Shown piece by piece: positions 37,360 through 43,116 of a DNA stretch of 64,000 bases. This stretch comes from a virus, in IMG/VR virus record IMGVR_UViG_3300009176_000002, positions 1-64,000 of that record. The stretch is one strand, 5' to 3'. The position numbers were made by a program, and so were the translations under genes. The notes below the pieces were generated by a model that saw only the letters and a program-made list of their open reading frames with translations, had not been told where the DNA came from and did no database searches. Positions within the stretch are counted from its first letter, which is position 1. Each line of letters begins with the position of its first letter.

Positions 37360-38363
37360 CCACAACAACGTTTACGACGGTCGAAGAGGCGCGTGCCGCG
37401 GGGAAGAAGCTGCACGCCTACTGCACCAAGCTGCCGCTGCTGAAGGACTTCGTGCAGCTGCGCGCGAGCCATCCGCCGGGCGTGCCCTTCTACTGCGACA
37501 AACCCTGGTACGCGCGCGGCGAGCAGCTCATGCTCGCTGTCATATTCGCCGACGCGACCAATGCGGCCATCGGGCCGGCGGAAGGACAGCCTACGGTCAG
37601 GTTCGGCGATGGGTTCAACAACCCCACGCTGCCGTTCGAGCAGCAGATCATCCACGTCGCGATCCAGATGGCCGAGGCCACGCCGTTCCTGTGGACGCAC
37701 GACGTCCTGCGCACCATCCTGGCGTCGCCCCCGCTGCCCCCGCACACCATCAGCCCCTCGGTCCTGCCCCACGACTGCATGTTCTGGACGTTCGAGAGTT
37801 CTTACGAGTTGTCGCTGGAGTCTCCCGACGGCAAGGTGCACACCACCGGCACGATCAACTGGTTGCTGCTCTTCCGAACGGTGGAAGGGCTCGGCGTGAT
37901 CTGGGATGAGAGCCAGGACGGAACCGGCACGATGCAGCTCTATGGCGGCTTGTTGCACTTCGGGCAGACGTATCCCGATAGCCTCCCCACGACCAAACGC
38001 AGCAGCGCCTACATCTCCGATCTCGCGCTGAAGGGCCTGGCGTTTCTGGGCTCGCCCTACATCCAGGCGGAGGAGAAGCGCATCGACCGCGCCGCGTTCC
38101 GCCGTTGCGTGGCGGTGAATCCGGTCGAAGCGGAGAAGCGGGTCCACGTCGTCACGCTGCGCCATCCCGAGCGGCCTGAGGGTCCACCCGCTGACCGGCC
38201 CGGGGGTGCGGTGGACTGGAAGGGGCATTGGTGGAACGGCGGCCACTGGCGGGCGCAGTGGTATCCCTCCGAGCAAGCGCACAAGGTGATCTGGATCAAC
38301 CCCTATTTGAAGGGACCGCTGGACAAGCCGCTGCTGGAGAAAGTCTACGCGGTGAAGCGATGA
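37356..38363 (+). CDS. Conserved phage/plasmid hypothetical protein (335 residues)
   Basis: ATG at 37356 (GGAGG upstream), overlapping the helicase stop. N-terminal helical part (AAGKKLHAYCTKLPLLKDFV), beta-rich centre (HDCMFWTFESSYELSLESP, NWLLLFRTVEGLGVIWDES), and a striking C-terminal patch WKGHWWNGGHWRAQWYPSEQ, HKVIWINPYLKGPLDKPLL ending VYAVKR. This last block, with W-R-x-Q-W-Y-P and P-Y-x-K-G-P, recurs in plasmid and phage proteins of unknown function. No catalytic triad can be placed. Confidence 0.6.
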   Translation: MTTTTFTTVEEARAAGKKLHAYCTKLPLLKDFVQLRASHPPGVPFYCDKPWYARGEQLMLAVIFADATNAAIGPAEGQPTVRFGDGFNNPTLPFEQQIIHVAIQMAEATPFLWTHDVLRTILASPPLPPHTISPSVLPHDCMFWTFESSYELSLESPDGKVHTTGTINWLLLFRTVEGLGVIWDESQDGTGTMQLYGGLLHFGQTYPDSLPTTKRSSAYISDLALKGLAFLGSPYIQAEEKRIDRAAFRRCVAVNPVEAEKRVHVVTLRHPERPEGPPADRPGGAVDWKGHWWNGGHWRAQWYPSEQAHKVIWINPYLKGPLDKPLLEKVYAVKR

Positions 38364-38959
38364 TTCAACCCAGCCGCCGCGAACCCGTCCGCCTGGCCTC
38401 GTTGGCCTACCAGAAGGAGATGGCCCGCCAGGACGAGGCGGCCAACAACGAGCACCTCAGCATCACCCTCGGCTTCCCCGTTACCGAGCTGGCTGGGCAG
38501 GTCGACACGTACGCCAAGGTGGTGCACGAGAAGCAAGGCAAGTTCACGAACCCACAGCGCTACGGCTATCTTCCAGAGAAGTGCTTCGCCCAGGGGCAGA
38601 TCGGCGCTGAGCTGTGGGCGGCGCAATGGGGGTTAGCGCCCCATCGGCTCACGCGCTCCGACGACGGGTTCGATGTGTTCTTCCCGACGACGCCGCCGCT
38701 GGTGGTGGAGGTCCGGACGCGCCTGGGCTTCCTCACCGTGGAAGTGGAGTACTTCCGGCACGACGTGAACTACTACGCCCTGGTGCAGCAACGCGACGTG
38801 CGCTCGCCGTTCATCTTCTGCGGCGTGATCACGCCCGCGGCGTGGGAGCGGATCTGGTTTCCCTTCGAGTGCACCTCCCAGGGCGTCCGCAAGACGCTGG
38901 TCGCCGTGAACGCGGCGGACCTCCACCCGGCCACGCAGTTTTACCCGTTCCAGAAATGA
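38360..38959 (+). CDS. Hypothetical protein, possibly nuclease-fold (199 residues)
   Basis: ATGA-coupled. A helical start (AYQKEMARQDEAANNEHLSI), then KCFAQGQIGAELWAAQWGL, FDVFFPTTPPLVVEVRTRLG and FLTVEVEYFRHDVNYYALVQ. The order helix with Glu, D-x-F-F, V-E-V-R, then strand and helix is loosely that of a PD-(D/E)XK fold, but the catalytic Lys is Arg and the call is weak. Otherwise a globular alpha/beta protein of unknown role. Confidence 0.5.
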   Translation: MIQPSRREPVRLASLAYQKEMARQDEAANNEHLSITLGFPVTELAGQVDTYAKVVHEKQGKFTNPQRYGYLPEKCFAQGQIGAELWAAQWGLAPHRLTRSDDGFDVFFPTTPPLVVEVRTRLGFLTVEVEYFRHDVNYYALVQQRDVRSPFIFCGVITPAAWERIWFPFECTSQGVRKTLVAVNAADLHPATQFYPFQK

Positions 38960-39165
38960 CGCCCTGGCTCTCGACGCTCACCGCTCGTCTCGCTCAGCGA
39001 CGACCCGATCAGGTCTCTACAGCCTGGCGCCGCGACCAGCTCCGCCAGGAGGGCACCCACGGCACCGGCGAAGAACCCGCCTGGGACTGGAACGCGATCA
39101 AGCGCCACGCTCGACACCGCGACGACGACCACGACCACGACCACCATGAAGCACAGGAGGACTGA
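38956..39165 (+). CDS. Small protein with His/Asp-rich tail (69 residues)
   Basis: ATGA-coupled. MTPWLSTLTARLAQRRPDQV, AWRRDQLRQEGTHGTGEEPA, and a tail RHRDDDHDHDHHEAQED that would bind divalent metals non-specifically. The tail is encoded by GAC/CAC triplet repeats. The N-terminal part is amphipathic. No family recognised. Confidence 0.5.
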   Translation: MTPWLSTLTARLAQRRPDQVSTAWRRDQLRQEGTHGTGEEPAWDWNAIKRHARHRDDDHDHDHHEAQED

Positions 39166-39167
39166 CA

Positions 39168-39434
39168 ATGCCTGACGATCCGAATCCCTACGCCGACCTC
39201 GACGCCGAAGCCGAGATCCTACAGAAGGCGATTACCGACGTCTGCAACGATCACCAGGTGCAGGTGGTGGTCGCCGTGCTCAGTGTGATGCTGGAGTGGG
39301 CGGTCGTGCGCGGCGTGGACGACGTCAGCGGTCTGCACGCCTACCTGGAGCTGTTCAGCGCTGAGACGCACAAGCTCTGGCTGCGGGAGCGGTCACGGCT
39401 GGGCGGCGGCGGTGCCCACCCGAGCGTGCACTGA
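39168..39434 (+). CDS. Small helical protein (88 residues)
   Basis: ATG at 39168. An acidic start (MPDDPNPYADLDAEAEILQK) and helices VCNDHQVQVVVAVLSVMLEW and GLHAYLELFSAETHKLWLRE. The hydrophobic helix VQVVVAVLSVMLEWAVV is probably core rather than membrane. No family recognised. Confidence 0.5.
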   Translation: MPDDPNPYADLDAEAEILQKAITDVCNDHQVQVVVAVLSVMLEWAVVRGVDDVSGLHAYLELFSAETHKLWLRERSRLGGGGAHPSVH

Positions 39435-39454
39435 GGAGGAGCCAGCAGTCGCCC

Positions 39455-40027
39455 ATGCCAGCCGCGCCGCTCGCTCTGTCGCGCACCTGCGAGCTGACCG
39501 ACTTCCCGGGCTGTCTCACGGTCGCGCGTTGGCAGCAGCTGCTGGCGGAGGAGGCGTGGCGGTTGTGGATCGCCGAGCATCACGTCCTGACGCGGGAGCA
39601 ACCACTGTGCGTGAACTGGTCCGGCTGCGACTTTGTGGCGCCGGGACCGGAAGCGATCTACCGCTACCGCGGCCACGGCGAGGGCAGCAACGGCGACGGG
39701 CCGATCGAGCGCGCGGTGCCGGCGGTGTACGGGCTGAGCGTGCTCGATCACAGCGAGGCGCCGCTGCGGTTCGTGACCCGAGCCGGGCAGATACTGAGAC
39801 CGAAGGGGCTGCTGTTCCTGACCTTCAGTTTCTGGGACGCCGAGGGTGAGGATTGCGCGGAGGGGTGGCGGGACCGCGTAAGAATCTACGACGCGCGGAG
39901 TTACACCAAGCTGATGGCGGAGGTCCGGAAGGTCGGGTTCGTGCCGTTTGGTGGGGTCGACTGGACGTATCACGGCGACTGGCTCGATGACCACAGTCTG
40001 GCGAGCCTGGTGCTGGTGAGGCGATAG
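39455..40027 (+). CDS. Methyltransferase-like protein lacking the SAM-binding half
   Basis: 190 residues. The C-terminal 100 residues follow the second half of a class I SAM methyltransferase: AGQILRPKGLLFLTFSFWDA, then RVRIYDARSYTKLMAEVRKV, GFVPFGGVDWTYHGDWLDDH and SLASLVLVRR, i.e. a beta5-loop-helix-beta6-beta7 pattern. The N-terminal 70 residues do not show the GxGxG motif I. The protein may therefore be a truncated or repurposed methyltransferase. The start has only a weak ribosome site (GGAGG at about 39435), so a longer N-terminus was looked for but not found. Confidence 0.5.
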   Translation: MPAAPLALSRTCELTDFPGCLTVARWQQLLAEEAWRLWIAEHHVLTREQPLCVNWSGCDFVAPGPEAIYRYRGHGEGSNGDGPIERAVPAVYGLSVLDHSEAPLRFVTRAGQILRPKGLLFLTFSFWDAEGEDCAEGWRDRVRIYDARSYTKLMAEVRKVGFVPFGGVDWTYHGDWLDDHSLASLVLVRR

Positions 40028-40040
40028 GGAGGAGGGGGCG

Positions 40041-40319
40041 ATGGCTGACGAGAAGACCGAGGGGCAGTTCGCGTCGATCGGCACCGACGGGCTGGTGCTG
40101 ACGGGCGAGGAAGCGCGCGCGCACATGCAGCAACTGATCGAGGAGAGCGAGGTGATCTTCGCGGTCCTGCAATGCGGGGACAAGGTCGCGGTGCAGATGT
40201 TCCGGCCGCCGGACGAGGCGCTGGTGCGCTTCCTCCGCACGCTGACGGCGCGCATCGAGGCGGCGCTGGCGTTCGCGCGGGTGCTGGAGGGGCAGGAGGG
40301 GCAGGGGCGCGAGTCATGA
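40041..40319 (+). CDS. Small hypothetical protein (92 residues)
   Basis: ATG at 40041 after GGAGGAGGGGG. ASIGTDGLVLTGEEARAHMQ, QLIEESEVIFAVLQCGDKVA and FRPPDEALVRFLRTLTARIE suggest a compact alpha/beta protein with a coiled C-terminal helix. ATGA-coupled to the next gene. No family recognised. Confidence 0.5.
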   Translation: MADEKTEGQFASIGTDGLVLTGEEARAHMQQLIEESEVIFAVLQCGDKVAVQMFRPPDEALVRFLRTLTARIEAALAFARVLEGQEGQGRES

Positions 40320-40432
40320 CGTTTGAGATCGGCGGGAACGCGCTGGCGGCGATCGTGGTCGCGGTGCTCGCGGTGCTGGTGGTCGAGTGGTGGCGGTTCC
40401 GCGCCGGGGCGGAGGCGAGGAGGCTGCGGTGA
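40316..40432 (+). CDS. Tiny membrane protein (38 residues)
   Basis: ATGA-coupled at both ends. One transmembrane segment: MTFEIGGNALAAIVVAVLAV then LVVEWWRFRAGAEARRLR. Positive-inside rule suggests a cytoplasmic C-terminus. Sits just before the excisionase; role unknown. Confidence 0.5.
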   Translation: MTFEIGGNALAAIVVAVLAVLVVEWWRFRAGAEARRLR

Positions 40433-40635
40433 GCGAGACGAAGAGTCCCACGCCTTCGCTCCTCCTCACGGTCGAGGACGCCGCTGAACTCTCTGGCTTC
40501 AAGTACAGCTCGCTCCTGCAGTGGATGCACGAGGGCATCGTGCCGTTCGTGCAGGTGCCAGGGAAGAAACGGATGTATATCCGGCGCGACGTGCTGCTCG
40601 ACCTGATCAAGCAGTGGCAACAGCAGCTGGCCTAG
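40429..40635 (+). CDS. xis: Excisionase-like MerR/HTH_17 protein
   Basis: GTG start overlapping the previous stop (GTGA); 68 residues. LLTVEDAAELSGFKYSSLLQ, WMHEGIVPFVQVPGKKRMYI and RRDVLLDLIKQWQQQ follow the winged-helix DNA-binding template of excisionases (helix-turn-helix, then a wing with P-G-K-K-R, then R-x-D-V-x-x). Position 38 bases upstream of the integrase gene supports a role in directing excision or in controlling integrase expression. A transcription-factor role is the alternative. Confidence 0.7.
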   Translation: MSETKSPTPSLLLTVEDAAELSGFKYSSLLQWMHEGIVPFVQVPGKKRMYIRRDVLLDLIKQWQQQLA

Positions 40636-40642
40636 TTCATGC

Positions 40643-40672
40643 TGCTACACTCGATGACAAGGAGTCATCACA
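40643..40672 (+). promoter_or_regulatory. Integrase promoter with dyad operator over the ribosome site
   Basis: TGCTACACT (40643-40651) is an extended -10. Immediately downstream GATGAC (40653-40658), AAGGA, GTCATC (40664-40669) forms a perfect 6-bp dyad. The AAGGAG ribosome site of integrase lies inside it. A repressor bound here would block start-site opening; as RNA, the dyad could hide the ribosome site. Confidence 0.55.
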
Positions 40673-40673
40673 G

Positions 40674-41840
40674 ATGCCACTGAACAAGAAGCTGCGGCGC
40701 AAAGGCCCCGGTAAGGTCTGGACGTTCCGCGTCTCCGTCCCTGGGAAGGGGCAGCGCGAGTTCTCGACCGGGGAGACTGATCACGACGAAGCGCTCAAGG
40801 TACTGCTGCGCAAGGAAGCTGAGATCGCCGACGGCGCGCGACCGACCCGTGCGGCGAGTCAGTTCACGCTCACCGTCGCGACTGAGCTGCTCACGACTGA
40901 TTACGAGCTGAAGGAGCGTGACACGCTCGACGGCGCGCTCCGCAAGATCAAGCACCTCACCGCGTACTTCGGCGCGCACCGCAAGCTGGCGACGATCGAC
41001 GCGGGCGCCTGGATCGTGTATCAGCGGCACCGCAAGCAGGCGGGCGCGAGCGCGGCGGAGATCAATCGCGAACAGGCGGCGCTGCACCGCATGTTCGTCC
41101 TCGGGCACAACGTCCGGCTGGTGGCGAGCGTGCCGCACCTCCAGAAGTTGCCCGAGCGCAACCGGCGCGTCGGCTTCTTCGAGCATGGCGACTACGTGCG
41201 CGTGCGCCGTCACCTGTCGCTGGCGCTGCGGCCGATCTTCGACCTGATGTACTACACCGGCTGGCGGCTGGAGGAGGCCACCGGCGTGCAGTTGCGGCAG
41301 GTCCATGAGGACGGCTGGATTCGCCTCGACCCGAAGGACTCGAAGGAGGAGTCGGGCAAGGGTGTGCCCTATCGGCAGGTGCCGATCCTGGCGCGGTCGG
41401 TCGGCCACTGCCTACGCGAACACACACAGCTTCAGGCGGAGGGCATCCTGCCGACGCAGCTGTTCGTCTGGTGGACGACGCGGCGAACCGCCCGACGCGG
41501 GGCGCCGATCAAGAACTGGCGCGGGGCCTTCGAGCAGGCGCGCGTCGCCGCGGGCGTGCCGGGGAAACTGCTGCACGACCTGCGGCGGACGGCGGCACGC
41601 AACCTCGATCGGATCGGCATCCCGCAGTCGACGGCGATGGCGATCACCGGGCACAAGACCGACTCAATGTGGCGGCGCTACAACATCCAGACCGAGAGCA
41701 ACGTCGCGGCGGCGTTCGCGCGCGACATCCAGGGGTCGGTTAGGGGATCAGTTAGGGGATCGCGCACTATTTCAGGGCAAGCGGCCGGGAAGGCTGGGGT
41801 GCGGCTGGAGGTGGTAAGTCGTGGTGGGAGAGGGCGTTAG
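40674..41840 (+). CDS. int: Tyrosine-type site-specific integrase
   Basis: ATG at 40674; 388 residues. N-terminal arm-binding region (KVWTFRVSVPGKGQREFS), core-binding helices (LTAYFGAHRKLATIDAGAWI), and a catalytic domain with YTGWRLEEATG (R198), PKDSKEESGKG (Lys), LHDLRRTAARNL (H301, R304), ITGHKTDSMWRRYNI (H327, Y336). All five catalytic residues are present. The C-terminal tail contains GSVRGSVRGS, encoded by two tandem 12-base repeats that recur beyond attP. It catalyses integration of the phage at a tRNA-Leu gene, as the adjacent tRNA segment suggests. Confidence 0.92.
   Translation: MPLNKKLRRKGPGKVWTFRVSVPGKGQREFSTGETDHDEALKVLLRKEAEIADGARPTRAASQFTLTVATELLTTDYELKERDTLDGALRKIKHLTAYFGAHRKLATIDAGAWIVYQRHRKQAGASAAEINREQAALHRMFVLGHNVRLVASVPHLQKLPERNRRVGFFEHGDYVRVRRHLSLALRPIFDLMYYTGWRLEEATGVQLRQVHEDGWIRLDPKDSKEESGKGVPYRQVPILARSVGHCLREHTQLQAEGILPTQLFVWWTTRRTARRGAPIKNWRGAFEQARVAAGVPGKLLHDLRRTAARNLDRIGIPQSTAMAITGHKTDSMWRRYNIQTESNVAAAFARDIQGSVRGSVRGSRTISGQAAGKAGVRLEVVSRGGRGR
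41738..41761 (+). repeat. Tandem 12-bp repeat pair, left arm of attP
   Basis: GGTTAGGGGATC (41738-41749) and AGTTAGGGGATC (41750-41761) lie within the end of the integrase gene. The same pair, same orientation, recurs at 42015-42038 on the other side of the tRNA segment. Typical of integrase arm-type sites. Confidence 0.65.
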
Positions 41841-41845
41841 GTGGG

Positions 41846-41903
41846 TGCCGGAGGAGGGGGTCGAACCCTCACGACCCGTAAGGGTCACGGGATTTTGAGT
41901 CCC
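41846..41903 (-). tRNA. 3-prime half of a tRNA-Leu(CAA), probable attP core
   Basis: Read leftwards: anticodon stem/loop with loop CTCAAAA (anticodon CAA at 41897-41895), long variable stem GACCC-TTAC-GGGTC, T-arm GAGGG-TTCGACC-CCCTC, and acceptor strand CTCCGGC followed by discriminator A (41846). Upstream (41904-41930) the D-arm lacks about six bases and the acceptor 5-prime strand does not pair, so a complete tRNA is not formed. A CCA is not encoded (ACCCA follows). The fragment most likely restores the host tRNA on integration. Confidence 0.6.
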
Positions 41904-41966
41904 TTCTAGGCACTCGGTTATACCCCCCTTTTCACCCCACTTCTCGAAAACCCCAACATAACTGGG

Positions 41967-41986
41967 CTACACAGAGTTCTGTGTAG
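41967..41986. promoter_or_regulatory. Perfect 9-bp dyad near attP
   Basis: CTACACAGA (41967-41975) and TCTGTGTAG (41978-41986) are separated by two bases. It lies between the tRNA segment and the right-hand repeats, where excisionase, host factor or integrase core binding would be expected. A weak terminator is an alternative; no T-run follows. Confidence 0.5.
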
Positions 41987-42014
41987 TCCAGCTGGTTCTG
42001 CGCAGTCCATTCCT

Positions 42015-42038
42015 GGTTAGGGGATCGTTTAGGGGATC
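42015..42038 (+). repeat. Tandem 12-bp repeat pair, right arm of attP
   Basis: GGTTAGGGGATC (42015-42026), identical to 41738-41749, and GTTTAGGGGATC (42027-42038). They end seven bases before the ATG of the next gene, so bound integrase could affect its expression. Confidence 0.65.
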
Positions 42039-42044
42039 ACAATC

Positions 42045-42350
42045 ATGGGCAAACGCATCGACGAACTTCCGCTCGACGACACCCCGATCGGGCCGGCGCC
42101 AGCCCCGCGAGGGCAGAGCCCGCTCGACCCCCGGGCGACCGAGTGGTATCGCTTCCTGGAGGAGATCGAGGACATGCTCGCCAGCGGCGCCTACACCTGG
42201 GCCAGGGACACGCTGGAAGGCATCCAGGAGACCGTAGAGCGCACGACCAGCGTGACGCCGGGGCAGCGCCAGGCGGTCGACAACATCGCCGCAGGGGGGC
42301 GCAGGAGCCGCGGGCGGAGCGCCCCGAACTACTTCCGGCGGTACAAGTGA
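42045..42350 (+). CDS. Small protein next to attP (101 residues)
   Basis: ATG at 42045, without a Shine-Dalgarno sequence; the arm repeats lie directly upstream. MGKRIDELPLDDTPIGPAPA, a helix-rich middle (WYRFLEEIEDMLASGAYTWA, DTLEGIQETVERTTSVTPGQ), and a basic end RSRGRSAPNYFRRYK. The KRI-x-x-LP start is familiar from phage structural and regulatory proteins. GTGA-coupled to the next gene, which ends with the same APN-x-FRRY motif. Confidence 0.55.
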   Translation: MGKRIDELPLDDTPIGPAPAPRGQSPLDPRATEWYRFLEEIEDMLASGAYTWARDTLEGIQETVERTTSVTPGQRQAVDNIAAGGRRSRGRSAPNYFRRYK

Positions 42351-42553
42351 CGACGTGGCGCGTGCCGATGCAACCTGACGCGGCAAAGTGTGGTGTGCCG
42401 CTCACCGGTGGGGGTGGCCGTTATCACGGTGCGGGGTGGTCGCGCCCAAACCTCGACGAGCAGGAACGCCGCCAATACGAGCGGGAGCGTGCGAACGCGG
42501 GTCGTCATCTCCATCGGCGGATCGCGCCGAACGACTTCCGGCGGTATCGGTGA
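42347..42553 (+). CDS. Small basic protein sharing its C-terminus with the previous gene (68 residues)
   Basis: GTG start overlapping the previous stop. TWRVPMQPDAAKCGVPLTGG, GRYHGAGWSRPNLDEQERRQ, then a basic helix and RRIAPNDFRRYR at the end. The RxAPNxFRRYx end is also that of the 101-residue protein upstream. TGATG-coupled to the methyltransferase gene. Function unknown. Confidence 0.5.
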   Translation: MTTWRVPMQPDAAKCGVPLTGGGGRYHGAGWSRPNLDEQERRQYERERANAGRHLHRRIAPNDFRRYR

Positions 42554-43116
42554 TGAGGTTCTCCACCCTCGTGATCGACCCGCCCTGGCCCTACAACGAC
42601 AAGCTCATGTCGGGCAACAGCGGCTTTGGGCGGGCGCGGCTGACGAGGGGGGCGGCGAACCACTACCCCGTGATGACACTTGACGCGCTGCGTACCCTCC
42701 GGCTGCAGGACGTGACGACCCCCGCCTCGCACCTCTACCTCTGGACGACGAACGCCTTCATGGGCGAGGCGCTCGACCTGATGCGCGCATGGGGGTGGAC
42801 CCACAAGACCATCCTGACCTGGGTAAAGCCGCAGATCGGGATGGGGCACTACTACCGCAACAACACCGAGCATGTGGTGTTCGGGGTCCGGGGCAAGCTG
42901 CGGACACTGCGCCGGAACGTGCCGACCGCGTTCACCGCCCCGCGCACGCAACACTCGGTGAAGCCCACTCTCTTCTACGGGATCGTCGAGTCAATGTCGC
43001 CCGGGCCGCATCTGGAGCTGTTCGCGCGGACGCGCTGGCCTGGGTGGATTGCGGTGGGCGACGCGCTCGACGGCCAACCGATCGAGGACGCGCTCGCCCA
43101 GGTGGGAGCGGCCTGA
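42553..43116 (+). CDS. MT-A70 family DNA adenine-N6 methyltransferase
   Basis: ATG at 42553; 187 residues. LVIDPPWPYN is the DPPW motif IV of MT-A70 methyltransferases. LYLWTTNAFMGEALDLMRAW and TILTWVKPQIGMGHYYRNNT, then EHVVFGVRGK follow the family order, and EHSVKP-like TQHSVKPTLFYGIVESMS is the substrate/cofactor part. It would methylate adenine in phage DNA, protecting against restriction, or act on RNA. It is one of the shorter members but complete in motifs. Coupled to genes on both sides. Confidence 0.85.
   Translation: MRFSTLVIDPPWPYNDKLMSGNSGFGRARLTRGAANHYPVMTLDALRTLRLQDVTTPASHLYLWTTNAFMGEALDLMRAWGWTHKTILTWVKPQIGMGHYYRNNTEHVVFGVRGKLRTLRRNVPTAFTAPRTQHSVKPTLFYGIVESMSPGPHLELFARTRWPGWIAVGDALDGQPIEDALAQVGAA

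Larger units (their letters stand above)
41738..42038. other. attP: Probable attP
   Basis: A tRNA-Leu 3-prime half (41846-41903) lies between two pairs of 12-bp direct repeats (41738-41761 and 42015-42038), directly after an integrase gene. This matches the general layout of a phage attP, with a core identical to a host tRNA gene end and arm sites on either side. The core and crossover cannot be fixed without the host sequence. Confidence 0.65.

Noticed and set aside
41846-41930. A complete functional phage-encoded tRNA-Leu
   Set aside because: The D-arm is about six bases short and the acceptor strands do not pair, so only the 3-prime half is tRNA-like.
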